A DNA stretch of 64,000 nucleotides, from NCBI RefSeq assembly GCF_900187405.1, contig NZ_LT896716.1, forward strand, positions 2,112,001 through 2,176,000, in the 5' to 3' direction. Shown here piece after piece: positions 37,173-46,685 of this stretch. The notes under the pieces are model-generated. The model had not been told where the DNA came from. It did no database searches and saw only the letters and a program-made list of their open reading frames with translations. The position numbers and the translations under genes were made by a program. How positions within the stretch are numbered: the stretch's first letter is position 1; every line of letters starts with the position of its first letter. This DNA comes from Geobacter sp. DSM 9736. GTDB lineage: Bacteria > Desulfobacterota > Desulfuromonadia > Geobacterales > Geobacteraceae.

Positions 37173-38867
37173 TTAGAATTTCTCGAACATGGCGTCCGTC
37201 TTGTCCTGATCCATATCGAAACTGATGCCGTCGCCGTTGGCGACCTGCTGCACCTGGACCTCCCGCCTTTTAACCTGGACATGCCCTGCTTTTGGCAGGG
37301 GGCGGGAAGCGGGGGATGCCGGCTTACGTACGGGCTTGACCGCCGCTCGCCCTCCGGAGCGCTCATCCAGCCTGAAAAAGGCGATTGTGCTCTGGAGCCG
37401 CTCCGCCTGGGAGGCAAGTTCTTCGGCGGTGGAGGCCATCTCCTCGGCGGCGGAAGCGTTCTGCTGGATTACCTGGTCGAGCTGCTGTATCGCCTTGTTG
37501 ATCTGGTCCGCCCCGGTGTCCTGCTCCCGGCTCGCTGCGCTGATCTCCTGGACCAGCTCCGCGGTCTTCTGTATGTCCGGCACCATCTTGGCGAGGAGTT
37601 CCCCCGCCGTCTCCGCCACCTCCACCGAATTTGCGGAAAGCTCGCTTATCTCGGCGGCGGCCTTCTGGCTCCGCTCGGCAAGCTTCCTCACCTCGGAAGC
37701 GACCACCGCGAATCCCTTTCCGTGCTCCCCGGCCCGTGCGGCTTCGATGGCGGCATTCAGGGCGAGCAGATTCGTCTGCCGGGCTATTTCCTCAATGATC
37801 GTTATTTTTCCGGCAATATCCTTCATTGCATGGACGGTTTCCGATACGGCTTTCCCACCCTCCCTGGCGTCTTCCGCCGACTTCATCGCCATCCGCTCCG
37901 TCTGGTGAGCATTGTCTGCGTTCTGCTTGATGTTGGAGGACATCTCCTCCATGGATGAAGACGCTTCCTCCGCCGATGCAGCCTGCTCGGTCGCCCCCTG
38001 AGACATCTCCTCGGCGCCGGAGGAGAGCTCCTGACTCCCCGAGGCGACATTGTCGGCCGCCCCCTTTACATCCGTTACGACCCCGCGGAGCTTTTCAACC
38101 ATCCCCTTCATAGCCTGCAGAAGCTGTCCTGTCTCATCCTTTGAAGGCACCTCGATCTCTACCGTCAGGTCCCCCTCCGACAACCGGGCCGAAACATCTA
38201 CAGCCTGCCGTATCGGTGTTGCGATCATCCGTGCGATGGCTACGCCCAGTCCTATGGCTACCAGCACCCCTACGAACAGAACCCCCCACATCGTCGCTAC
38301 AGTCCGCTTCATCGTAACCGAACTTTCATCCGATGCCGCTACTGCCTGTGAAAGCTTCATGTCCAGCAGAGCCGCGAAAGAATCATCAATCTCCTTCGCC
38401 AGCTGCCGCGCTTCGCCCTTCATGATGAGGAGTGCCTGGTCCCGCTCCCCCTGGAGCGCCAGGTCGAGCATCTTCTGCCGTACCGGATCATATGTACTGA
38501 TACTCTTGCGTAGCTTGTCGAATTCCTTCCGGACCTCTGCTGCCGCAACCGATTTCTCGAATTTAGCAAGATCTTCCTCAATCAGCTTGTCCAGCTCCTT
38601 GATCGTGGCGATCCGTTGCCGCGCCTCCTCCTGGTTTGCCGCGAAGATGGTGTCACGCAGATTGACCCGGGTGCGCTGAAAGGCGACAGAGGCCTTCCCC
38701 ATGGGACCTAATGGAAGCGCGTTCCGCTCAATCAGGATCGAGTACGACTGGTCAAGACGCTTCAGGTAGGTTACACCAACGACTCCGATCACCCCTGCGA
38801 TCAGTGCCACAAGGCCGAATCCCGCCAGGAGCTTGTTGCCGATTTTCATGTTATAGAACCACTTCAT
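37173..38867 (-). CDS. Methyl-accepting chemotaxis protein with C-terminal pentapeptide
   Basis: A 564-residue receptor starting [12 protein letters not shown]1 about 10-30, 4HB-like periplasmic domain (about 32-188), TM2 about 190-212, HAMP, and a signalling domain almost identical to the other two paired receptors (tip [13 protein letters not shown]). A Pro/Arg/Lys-rich tail ends Met-Phe-Glu-Lys-Phe. It lies 32 bp after cheW unit 1. Confidence 0.94.
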   Translation of the reverse strand: MKWFYNMKIGNKLLAGFGLVALIAGVIGVVGVTYLKRLDQSYSILIERNALPLGPMGKASVAFQRTRVNLRDTIFAANQEEARQRIATIKELDKLIEEDLAKFEKSVAAAEVRKEFDKLRKSISTYDPVRQKMLDLALQGERDQALLIMKGEARQLAKEIDDSFAALLDMKLSQAVAASDESSVTMKRTVATMWGVLFVGVLVAIGLGVAIARMIATPIRQAVDVSARLSEGDLTVEIEVPSKDETGQLLQAMKGMVEKLRGVVTDVKGAADNVASGSQELSSGAEEMSQGATEQAASAEEASSSMEEMSSNIKQNADNAHQTERMAMKSAEDAREGGKAVSETVHAMKDIAGKITIIEEIARQTNLLALNAAIEAARAGEHGKGFAVVASEVRKLAERSQKAAAEISELSANSVEVAETAGELLAKMVPDIQKTAELVQEISAASREQDTGADQINKAIQQLDQVIQQNASAAEEMASTAEELASQAERLQSTIAFFRLDERSGGRAAVKPVRKPASPASRPLPKAGHVQVKRREVQVQQVANGDGISFDMDQDKTDAMFEKF

Positions 38868-38899
38868 CCATTTATCCTCCCTGCATAAATTTTAAAAAG

Positions 38900-39403
38900 C
38901 TACTCGTTTACAGCCTGCACCGAATCGGATTCCTGCTCCAGCCCCAGTTCATCCCCGATGAACACCCTGTCGATATCTAGAATGATGAGGAACTGATCAT
39001 CATGTTTTCCCATTCCCCGGATAAAGTCGACGTCGAGGCGCGTGCCTATGCGGGGAGGCGGCTCGATCTCCGACGGCTCCAGCTCGATGACCTCCCGCAC
39101 TGAATCGGCCATGGCGCCGATGACGACTCTTTCATCCCCCATGTCCAGGTCCACAATGATGATGCACGTGTTGACGGTGGTTTCCCCCGGTGCCATCCCG
39201 AACTTGCGCCGCATGTCCACAACGGGCACGACAGCTCCCCGCAGGTTGATGACGCCGTTCATAAAGTCGGGGGTGCAGGGAACTTTGGTTACGGTGGTGA
39301 AATCGAGCACTTCACGCACCTTGGCGATGTCGAGGGCGAACACCTCTTCTTCAAGGGTAAACGTAAGATACTGCCTAGGCTGCACTGATCTCGCTTCGTC
39401 CAT
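38900..39403 (-). CDS. cheW: CheW coupling protein (unit 1)
   Basis: A 167-residue CheW: Thr-Phe-Thr-Leu-Glu-Glu-Glu-Val-Phe-Ala-Leu near 12, Gly-Val-Ile-Asn-Leu-Arg-Gly near 50, Pro-Val-Val-Asp-Met-Arg near 58. GGAGGAGAGG precedes the start. It heads the first of three tandem cheW-mcp units; the conserved 15-bp inverted repeat lies 70 bp upstream. Confidence 0.95.
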   Translation of the reverse strand: MDEARSVQPRQYLTFTLEEEVFALDIAKVREVLDFTTVTKVPCTPDFMNGVINLRGAVVPVVDMRRKFGMAPGETTVNTCIIIVDLDMGDERVVIGAMADSVREVIELEPSEIEPPPRIGTRLDVDFIRGMGKHDDQFLIILDIDRVFIGDELGLEQESDSVQAVNE

Positions 39404-39472
39404 GCCTTCCTCTCCTCCTGCATTTGTCCAAGTCCTGTAAGAGCCTCTTCGTCGTGCGGAGTGGAAGATAAA

Positions 39473-39487
39473 TCAGGGTTTTCCCGA
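39473..39487. promoter_or_regulatory. Inverted repeat upstream of cheW unit 1
   Basis: TCAGGGTTTTCCCGA differs by one base from the element at 37008-37022 and sits in the same orientation upstream of a paralogous cheW. Confidence 0.5.
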
Positions 39488-39623
39488 GCGCAGAGAGTAA
39501 AAAACCTGATTTTCAAGATTGTCGGGAGTAAGCCATCGGGTGCTGAAAAAGCAGGAGGGGAGAAGAAAGGGGGGAATAACTAGGGTAAGAAAGAAAACCG
39601 GTGGGGGCCTGGGGCTCTGCTTG

Positions 39624-42185
39624 TCAGGGGAGCGCTGAAAGGGGTTCCGGCGGTTGCTGAAGGCATGACTGAATGGAGGCGCATACCTCCTCCCCGCCCG
39701 GAAGCGCAGGCATTTGGAGAGGACGCACCAGTTGTTCCCGCAGGGCTTCCACGTTCAAGGGCTTGCTGAACAGGAAACCCTGCACCTCGCGACAACCGTT
39801 CCGGCGGAGAAAAGCGAGCTGGGCGTGGGTTTCCACCCCCTCCCCTACGACGTCGAGCCTCATGCTGCACGCCATGGCTACGATGGCCCTGGTGATGGCT
39901 GCGTCATCGGGGTCGTCGGGAAGATCGCGAACGAAGGAGCGGTCGATCTTGAGCCGGTCGATGGGAAAGCGCTTGAGGTAACTGAGTGATGAATAACCGG
40001 TGCCGAAGTCGTCTATCGCCAGGGAAATCCCCATCGACTTCAGTTCGTTGAGGGTTACGATGGTACGTTCTCCCTCCTCCATCACCGAGCTCTCCGTCAG
40101 TTCAAGTTCCAGGAAGGAAGCCTCCACCCCCGTCTGCTCGATTATCCGCGCCACCGTCTCTACAAATCCTGCATGACGCAGCTGCCGGCCGGAAAGGTTC
40201 ACCGCCATCCGCAACAGGGGAAATCCCGAGGTATGCAGTTCCCTTAGTTGCCTCAATGCCTGGTGGAGAACCCATTCTCCGATGGGAATTATCAACCCTG
40301 TCTCTTCCGCCACGGGAATGAAGCTCGCCGGGCTGACAAGCCCGAGAGTGGGATGCTGCCACCGGATAAGCGCTTCCACCCCGGTTATCCGACCGGCTCC
40401 CAGATCCACCACGGGCTGGTAGTGCAGGATAAACTCCCCCCTGTCCAGGGCGCCGCGAAGATCCTGTTCGAGGGAAAGGCGAAGCCGGGAACGCTCCTCC
40501 ATTCCTGCGTCGTAGTGGCGGCAGCAGGCGCGACCTGAGTCCTTGGCTTGATTCAGAGCCATGTCCGCGCGGCGAAGCAGGGCCTCTCCACGTGTTTCCC
40601 CTTCAACCGAGAACGCCACCCCGATGCTGGCGGAGATGTAGACACACCTGGCATCCAGGGAAAAGGGGTGAACGAAAGCCGCCTGCATCTTCTCCTCGAT
40701 ATCCGCCACGCGCGCCGCACCATCCATCAGAATGACGATGAATTCGTCCTCGCCGGTCCTGGCCAGAGTATCCTCCGGCTGCAGCATTTCCCGGAGCCGG
40801 TCCGCGACGCGGCGCAGAAGGCTGTCGCCGCTGCCGTACCCGAGGGTGTCGTTGATCGCCCTGAAGCGATCCAGGTCGAGGTGGAGTACCGCGATGGAGC
40901 GATGACAGCGGCAGGCCTGCATAAGCGCCTCGTTCAGGCGGACCTGCAGCATCTGCCGGTTGGGAAGCTCCGTCAGCGGGTCGTAGTAGGCAAGGCGCTC
41001 TTTCTCCCGCTCCCCAAGCTTTCTTTCTGTGATGTCGTCGAAGGTGACGGCGAAGTAACCATGCTTGGGACTGTAGGCATTTATTTCAAAATATTTTCCG
41101 AGGGGTGCGAAATACTTGTCGAAATGAACGGGGGCCCCTCCCAGCGCAACGGCGCCGAACACCCGAATCCACTCCTGATCGATTTCCGGAAGTGCTTCAC
41201 GCACCGTCCGGCCCACGATCCTCTCCCGGCTCAGTCCCGTATGGCGCTCGAACGCAGGGTTGACCTCAAGAAAGCGGTAATCGAAGGGTTCTCCTTCATT
41301 GTCACAGATAATCTCGTGATAGGCGAACGCGTCCAGCATCTTCTCGAAGAGAAGTCCGTACCGCCGCTCGCTCTTCTGCAGCTCGGTCGTCCGCTCCGCC
41401 AGCCTCTCCTCGATCCGCATCAGGGACCTGCTGCGTCGAGCGGCTTCGCAGAGCCCGATCAGATATTCCGGATCGAATGGCTTGAGTATGTAGCCGTCCG
41501 CCCCCGCATGAATGACCCGCGCCGCTAGAGAGGGATCGTCGTCGACAGTGATGACCACGATGGCCATGGTGCCCGAAAGCTCCCTTACGCGAAGCAGCAG
41601 GTCCTCTCCCGACATGTCGGGGAGGTGATAGTCGATGACGGCCACCTCGGGGACTTCTTCGGCCAGGTATTCCAGAGCCTCCGCCCCGGTTGTCGCGGAG
41701 CTTGTCCTGAAGCCGTGGGTGGCGAAACCATCGGAGATGATCCGCGAAACGCACGGGCTGTCCTCCACAATCAGCACGCCGGAAGTAGCAGAATGCCGTT
41801 CTCCTTTCAGCAGGGCCCGTACCTGATTGCGCAGAGCGGCCGTCTTGAAGGGAAGGGGGAGGAAGGCATCGGCCCCCAGTTCTTCGGCTACCTGCTGGAC
41901 ATGTTCTCCCGAAAAAACAGTAGAAACGACCAGTATCGGAATATGGTTGCAGGAGGGGTACACGGGAGAACGGAGGAGGGAACAGAGCCGCCATCCGTCG
42001 ATCCCCGGCATATGCACTTCGGTGACGATCAGATCGGGAGGTGTATCCACGGAAGAGAGAAGCCGCAGGGCATCGTCTGCATCCACGCAGGAATGGACGC
42101 CGAGGCCCTCCCTTTCCAGCACTGAAGAGACCAGCAGGCGCTGGACATGCTCCTGAATGACGACGACAGCTGTTTTCTTACCCAT
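39624..42185 (-). CDS. REC-REC-PAS-GGDEF-EAL regulator (c-di-GMP turnover)
   Basis: The 853-residue protein has two receiver domains (about 1-120 and 130-250), a PAS domain (about 270-390), a GGDEF domain (about 400-560) and an EAL domain (about 570-830). The first receiver has Glu where the phospho-Asp is expected (Val-Thr-Glu-Val-His-Met-Pro); the second keeps Asp (Val-Ile-Asp-Tyr-His-Leu-Pro). The GGDEF signature reads G-E-D-E-F and there is no RxxD inhibitory site just before it, so cyclase activity is doubtful. The EAL domain has E-A-L, Asp-Asp-Phe-Gly-Thr-Gly-Tyr-Ser and Gly-Glu-Gly-Val-Glu-Thr, so phosphodiesterase activity is likely. It is encoded 75 bp after the regulator at 42261 in the same direction. 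Confidence 0.92.
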   Translation of the reverse strand: MGKKTAVVVIQEHVQRLLVSSVLEREGLGVHSCVDADDALRLLSSVDTPPDLIVTEVHMPGIDGWRLCSLLRSPVYPSCNHIPILVVSTVFSGEHVQQVAEELGADAFLPLPFKTAALRNQVRALLKGERHSATSGVLIVEDSPCVSRIISDGFATHGFRTSSATTGAEALEYLAEEVPEVAVIDYHLPDMSGEDLLLRVRELSGTMAIVVITVDDDPSLAARVIHAGADGYILKPFDPEYLIGLCEAARRSRSLMRIEERLAERTTELQKSERRYGLLFEKMLDAFAYHEIICDNEGEPFDYRFLEVNPAFERHTGLSRERIVGRTVREALPEIDQEWIRVFGAVALGGAPVHFDKYFAPLGKYFEINAYSPKHGYFAVTFDDITERKLGEREKERLAYYDPLTELPNRQMLQVRLNEALMQACRCHRSIAVLHLDLDRFRAINDTLGYGSGDSLLRRVADRLREMLQPEDTLARTGEDEFIVILMDGAARVADIEEKMQAAFVHPFSLDARCVYISASIGVAFSVEGETRGEALLRRADMALNQAKDSGRACCRHYDAGMEERSRLRLSLEQDLRGALDRGEFILHYQPVVDLGAGRITGVEALIRWQHPTLGLVSPASFIPVAEETGLIIPIGEWVLHQALRQLRELHTSGFPLLRMAVNLSGRQLRHAGFVETVARIIEQTGVEASFLELELTESSVMEEGERTIVTLNELKSMGISLAIDDFGTGYSSLSYLKRFPIDRLKIDRSFVRDLPDDPDDAAITRAIVAMACSMRLDVVGEGVETHAQLAFLRRNGCREVQGFLFSKPLNVEALREQLVRPLQMPALPGGEEVCASIQSCLQQPPEPLSALP

Positions 42186-42260
42186 CCTGCAGCCACTCCT
42201 TGGCATTATATATCAGCACACCTGATGCAGCGTTACCGTTGCAGCTGAATCCCGCCCTGC

Positions 42261-42899
42261 CTAAAGGGAGGTAAGCCCCTCTCGAACGGCGAATTTGGTC
42301 AAGCCGGCGATATTATTGATACCGAGTTTGTCCATGATGTTCTGGCGGTGGGTCTCCACCGTCTTCACGCTGAGTTCCAGCAGGAAGGCGATTTCCTTGG
42401 TGTTGTTCCCCTCGGCGATCAGCTGAAGGACCTGCCGCTCCCGGGCTGAAAGAGTCGCGGCAGGCACCGGGTCTAGGGATTCATGGCGATCCGTCAGCAG
42501 GATTCCCGAAAGACGGACGCCGGCAGGAGTGTTCCCCTCCTTTACCGCACGGATGGAAGCCGCCAGGTCCCTGAAGGCGCACTCCTTGAGAATGTAGGCG
42601 TCGGCACCGGCACTGAGTGCATCCACAACCATTCTTCGGTCGGAATGCATGGAGAGCGCGATCACCCGGATGTCGGGGAACTCCGCGAGCAGCGCCCTGG
42701 TGGCCTCGATTCCGTTCATTCCCGGCATCGTTATGTCCATCAGCACGACATCCGGCCTGCACTCCCTGGCCTGCTGCAGGGCCGCCAGCCCGCTGTCGGC
42801 CTCGCCCACTGTGACCATGTCCGGCTCCTTCTCCAGGAGCGCCCGAAAGCCTTTACGGACCAGGGTGTGGTCGTCGGCAATAAGTACTCTGATAGTCAT
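42261..42899 (-). CDS. NarL/FixJ-type response regulator
   Basis: A 212-residue regulator: receiver domain (acidic pair Ala-Asp-Asp near 8, phospho-Asp in Leu-Met-Asp-Ile-Thr-Met-Pro near 54, Lys in Ile-Leu-Lys-Glu near 104), then a LuxR-type helix-turn-helix (Leu-Thr/Ser-x-Arg-Glu-Arg-Gln-Val-Leu near 150, Val-Glu-Thr-His-Arg near 188). It is a paralogue of the regulator at 43154 and could be a second target of the kinase at 43807. DNA target unknown. Confidence 0.95.
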   Translation of the reverse strand: MTIRVLIADDHTLVRKGFRALLEKEPDMVTVGEADSGLAALQQARECRPDVVLMDITMPGMNGIEATRALLAEFPDIRVIALSMHSDRRMVVDALSAGADAYILKECAFRDLAASIRAVKEGNTPAGVRLSGILLTDRHESLDPVPAATLSARERQVLQLIAEGNNTKEIAFLLELSVKTVETHRQNIMDKLGINNIAGLTKFAVREGLTSL

Positions 42900-43153
42900 C
42901 TTACCCTTACCCTGAGCCGGACCTCCGGCTGAGCGCGATAAATCACCTGATAAGGGACTATTTTACATTTGTCGCTACGCTACGGTAATCAGGGCATACC
43001 TGACCCGGATGGTAAAAAAACCCTAGGAGGTTCTCGAAAAAGAGGCATCCCGGCCGAAGCCCTGCTACGCCGCCTTGCGGGTTTCTGCGGGTGCGGTGGT
43101 CGGTCTGTTTTTGAACAACCTGAGGTATCTAAAACCCTGCTTGTGACGTATCC
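42900..43153. other. Spacer between two response regulators with hairpin and repeat-like DNA
   Basis: AGCCGG/CCGGCT at 42915-42930 makes a small stem close to the downstream start codon. The part from 43020 to 43120 (GGTTCTCGAAAAAGAGGC, then GCCTTGCGGGTTTCTGCGGG, then TTTTTGAACAACC) looks like a dispersed intergenic repeat. No gene is seen. Confidence 0.35.
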
Positions 43154-43810
43154 TCAATGTAGAGAGGTGATGCCTTCCCGGATGGCGTATTTGGTAAGGT
43201 CCGCCACCGTGTAGAGGCGGAGCTTCTTCATTATCTGCTGGCGCTGCGTTTCCACCGTCTTCACGCTCACCTTGAACGCGAAGGCAATCTCCTTGGTGCT
43301 CTTCCCCTCGGCAACCATCTGCAGAACTTCACGTTCGCGCGGCGTAAGCACGGAAAAAGCAGATTCATTCTCCCCCTGAGCAGGGCTTCTTTCGATGTAG
43401 TTGTTGATGACGACGCCGGTTACGGTACGGCAGAGATATCTTTTACCATCCGCCACCGCCCTGATCGCTGCCACCAGTTCCTCGGCAGCGCTCTCCTTGA
43501 GCACGTATCCGTGTGCTCCTGCCCGCAACGCTTCAGAAACGAAACGCTTGTCGGAATGCATCGTGAGAACAATGACACGGGTACCCGGCACGTCGGCGAC
43601 CAGTCGCCGTGTCGCCTCTATTCCATTCATGTCCGGCATGGTGAGGTCGAGCACAACGATATCCGGGCGCAGCCGTAAAGCCTCCCGCAGGGCGGCTTGT
43701 CCGTTCTCCGCCTCGGCTACAACCAGAAGCTCCTGTTCCTTCTCCAGGAGGGACCTTATTCCTTCCCGAACGATACGGTGGTCCTCCGCCAAAAGCACGG
43801 TAATGCTCAT
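43154..43810 (-). CDS. NarL/FixJ-type response regulator, cognate to adjacent kinase
   Basis: A 218-residue regulator: receiver (Ala-Glu-Asp near 9, phospho-Asp in Val-Leu-Asp-Leu-Thr-Met-Pro near 54, Leu-Lys-Glu near 104) and LuxR-type DNA-binding domain (Leu-Thr-Pro-Arg-Glu-Arg-Glu-Val-Leu near 155). Its start overlaps the kinase stop as ATGA, so the pair is translationally coupled and almost certainly a two-component system. Confidence 0.96.
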   Translation of the reverse strand: MSITVLLAEDHRIVREGIRSLLEKEQELLVVAEAENGQAALREALRLRPDIVVLDLTMPDMNGIEATRRLVADVPGTRVIVLTMHSDKRFVSEALRAGAHGYVLKESAAEELVAAIRAVADGKRYLCRTVTGVVINNYIERSPAQGENESAFSVLTPREREVLQMVAEGKSTKEIAFAFKVSVKTVETQRQQIMKKLRLYTVADLTKYAIREGITSLH

Positions 43811-45822
43811 GCCGCCCCCCTCACCGCGGGATCAGCTTCCATAGTAAGGGGGACGGAAAGCCTCACGACCGTTCCCCTGCCTATCCCGGACTCGATGCGT
43901 AACTCCCCCCCCAGGTGCCCGATGCGCTGCCTGACATTGAAGAGGCCGAACCCGCCACCGACACCGCAGGTAGTGGGAGAATCGACGGCATGGAATCCTT
44001 TCCCGTCGTCGGCTACCTCTAGCTGAAGTGTATCAGAACCTGTCCGGATGGATACCCATGCTTCGGGAGTCTTCGCGTGCTTCACGCAGTTTATGAGAAG
44101 CTCGCGCACAACCTGGAAGAGCACTCCGCGCGCCTCCTCCCCCAGCAGCCGCGAGCCTCCATCATCGGACACCCGGACATGCAGGCCGTGCTTCTCCTTC
44201 AGCCAGTCCCCCAGCCAGTCGAGTGCCGCGCTGAAACCGAGTTCGTAAAGGACCGGCGGACTGAGCTGAAACGTAAGCGACCGCACATCACTGATCGAAA
44301 GCTCCAGTGCTTCCGCAAGCTCGGACACCAGAGGTTTCTTTTCCCGGCTCACAACCGTCGCCAGTTCGTCCAGCTTCATTTTTGCAAAAGCCAGCGTCTG
44401 TCCTACCTGGTCGTGCAGTTCGCTGGCGATCCGCCTCCGCTCCCGTTCCTCGGCAAGGGCAAGCCGGTCGGCAAGCTCAGAGAGCTGCTCCTGGTAGGTC
44501 TGCAATGTGCGTTCGGCCTCTTTCCGCTCCGTGATATCCCTGGCGATTCCCGTCGTCCCGATTATCGCCCCCTTCTCGTTGCAAAAGGGGGATTTGGCGG
44601 TCTCGAACCACCGCAGCGAGCCGTCACTGACTACAAGCAGCTCCTCAAATATCTGCGAGCACCCGGAGCTGATGACTTCGAGGTCTTTCTGCCGTATAGC
44701 CGAAGCCTGCTCCTGCGGCCACAGGTCAAAATCGCTCTTACCTTCGATATCGGACTGCCCCGAATTCAACAGCGAAGCCATGGCATTGTTGATCTTTATG
44801 TACCTGCCCTGGACATCCTTGAACCATGCGCAGTGGGGTATCGTGTCCAGGATCGCCTCCTGCCTGCTCTGCAGCTCCGCAAGCTCCTTCTCGGCCTGCA
44901 CACGCGTGCTGATGTCGGTACCGACACCGCAAAGCAGCCGCCCGTCTCCCCCGTCATCCTCTATGACAAACTTGCTCATGAGAACGTGCCGGGCGGGTTC
45001 ATCACCCAGAGCGAAGGATTCCACCGTCTGCAGCGGATGCCCGTCTGCAAGCACCTGCCGGTCGCTCTGCCTGAAATGCTCTGCGACCTCGGGGGGCCAA
45101 AGCTCCTCGTCCGTCCGGTTGAAGTAGGTCTTGATGCCGTTCTGCTCGTAGAAGTCGCGGCACCCCTTGTTCATGTAGACGTAGTGCCCATGGCTGTCCT
45201 TGATGAATGCGTATCCGGGCAGATGATCCATGAAAAGCGAAAACCGCTCTTCGCTTCGCCGAAGAGCCGCCTCCGCAGCCTTCCGCTCCCGGTCGTCGGC
45301 GTAGATCAGAAGGTAGGCAAACGGCACCCCCCCGTCACTGACCAGCGGCGCTGCCCAGACCGACACATCGATCTGCGTCCCGTCTCTGCGCCGGCGCTGC
45401 ACATAGTATGACACCGGCTTTCCCTCACGGACCTTCGCCTGAAAAATGTCCTTCCACTCCTCCAACTGCTGCGCGGAAATGTACGGAACCTGTCTGCCGA
45501 CCACCTCCTCGGCGCTCCAGCCGAAGAGGCTCTCGGTGGCGGGGCTCCAGACACGGACCCTCAGGTTGAGGTCGAGTACGACGATGGCAAGGGGGGCCTG
45601 GTGCACGAGGGCCTCCAGAAACCGGTTGGTTTCCTGAAGAAGCACCGTCCGCTCCTCGACCTTCTCCTCCAATTCCTCGGCGAGCCGCTGCAACTCGTGC
45701 TGAACCGTCTCTCTGAGACCGATCTCCCGTTGCAGCATCCGGCGCCGGTGCCTGGTAGAAAGAGCGAGCAGAAGGAATAAGAAACCACCCACGACATTCA
45801 ATGCCAGAGAAGCGCCGCACAA
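43807..45822 (-). CDS. PAS-rich NarX-type sensor histidine kinase
   Basis: A kinase of at least 671 residues. An N-terminal membrane helix is followed by three PAS domains (about 70-185, 195-310, 325-440), a HisKA_3 dimerisation helix with the phospho-His in Glu-Leu-His-Asp-Gln-Val-Gly-Gln (about 468), and a HATPase_c domain (Asn-Cys-Val-Lys-His-Ala-Lys near 575 and Asp-Asp-Gly-Lys-Gly-Phe near 605). The start given is TTG 45822. The frame stays open to about 45968 and encodes a further membrane helix, but with no ATG or GTG, so the true start is unclear and the N-terminus may be damaged. It signals to the regulator at 43154. Confidence 0.88.
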   Translation of the reverse strand: MCGASLALNVVGGFLFLLLALSTRHRRRMLQREIGLRETVQHELQRLAEELEEKVEERTVLLQETNRFLEALVHQAPLAIVVLDLNLRVRVWSPATESLFGWSAEEVVGRQVPYISAQQLEEWKDIFQAKVREGKPVSYYVQRRRRDGTQIDVSVWAAPLVSDGGVPFAYLLIYADDRERKAAEAALRRSEERFSLFMDHLPGYAFIKDSHGHYVYMNKGCRDFYEQNGIKTYFNRTDEELWPPEVAEHFRQSDRQVLADGHPLQTVESFALGDEPARHVLMSKFVIEDDGGDGRLLCGVGTDISTRVQAEKELAELQSRQEAILDTIPHCAWFKDVQGRYIKINNAMASLLNSGQSDIEGKSDFDLWPQEQASAIRQKDLEVISSGCSQIFEELLVVSDGSLRWFETAKSPFCNEKGAIIGTTGIARDITERKEAERTLQTYQEQLSELADRLALAEERERRRIASELHDQVGQTLAFAKMKLDELATVVSREKKPLVSELAEALELSISDVRSLTFQLSPPVLYELGFSAALDWLGDWLKEKHGLHVRVSDDGGSRLLGEEARGVLFQVVRELLINCVKHAKTPEAWVSIRTGSDTLQLEVADDGKGFHAVDSPTTCGVGGGFGLFNVRQRIGHLGGELRIESGIGRGTVVRLSVPLTMEADPAVRGAA

Positions 45823-46100
45823 GGGATTGTCCCCATAACGGGCAGCAAATACAGCCAGGGGAAGAACGGAGGCTGTCAGAAGGATTGCTGCCGGACGGGG
45901 ATTTTCCAGAAATATGGCCGAAAGGGAATTAAATCTGCCGCTGAAGATAGGCTGCTCCGGTAGAGGTTATAGTCCAGGCAGGTTATCACAGACAGAACAA
46001 AAAAAACGAGGGGGGTTTTTGTTAGATATGACACAATAAAAAAGACTTATATTCAGAAAATACTTATAAAGAGAAGTTCTACATCCGTACACTCTCTCTA

Positions 46101-46685
46101 TCAGTACTTCCTGAAGATGAGCTTGGCCGTTGGTGAAACCTCCTCCGGACGCTCTTCAGGAAAATGGACCGTACCGGCGTATGCGGCAAATAGTTCGTGC
46201 AGCTCTCCAGGCTGCAGCAGGTACTCCTTCTTATGGACTCCCGGAAGGGCCGGGGTATCGAGAATGGTGTCGAAAACGAGGAGCCCGCCTGCGGAAAGCG
46301 CCGCTACCATCGAAGGAATGAGTTCTCTCAGAAGGAAATTGAAGTTGATGATGAGGTCGTATGTCCCCTCCAGAGGGTAACTCGCCAGATCCGCATGCAC
46401 AAAATCGATGGAAAGCTCTTCCAGCCGCGCCCATTGCCGGGCCTTGGCGAGGCCGGTCTCAGAGATATCCACCCCTGTAACACTGAACCCGTTTCGCGCG
46501 AGAAAGACACTGTTGCGACCCTCCCCGCAGGCGATGTCGAGAGCCTTGCGCCCCGGGCAGAACTCCATGATGAAGTCCATATGCTCCACCAGGTACCGGG
46601 AGGGCTTTTGCCCGAGATACCACTCCTCCTCGGTGTAACGCCGGTTCCACTTTATACGGTCTTCTTCCATGGGGGCGGATATCAT
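46101..46685 (-). CDS. Class I SAM-dependent methyltransferase
   Basis: The ATG at 46685 overlaps the stop of the upstream membrane-protein gene as ATGA, so I prefer it over the internal ATG at 46670. The 194-residue protein has motif I Leu-Asp-Ile-Ala-Cys-Gly-Glu-Gly-Arg-Asn-Ser (about 48-58), Val-Asp-Ile-Ser near 72, and a Tyr-Asp-Leu-Ile-Ile-Asn-Phe motif near 117. This resembles TehB-like and thiopurine-type methyltransferases. The N-terminal Lys-Trp-Asn-Arg-Arg-Tyr is typical of that group. Substrate unknown. Confidence 0.88.
   Translation of the reverse strand: MISAPMEEDRIKWNRRYTEEEWYLGQKPSRYLVEHMDFIMEFCPGRKALDIACGEGRNSVFLARNGFSVTGVDISETGLAKARQWARLEELSIDFVHADLASYPLEGTYDLIINFNFLLRELIPSMVAALSAGGLLVFDTILDTPALPGVHKKEYLLQPGELHELFAAYAGTVHFPEERPEEVSPTAKLIFRKY

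Noticed and set aside
45996-46023. AACAAAAA/TTTTTGTT hairpin as a terminator
   Set aside because: The stem is made only of A-T pairs with a G-rich loop and would be unstable.
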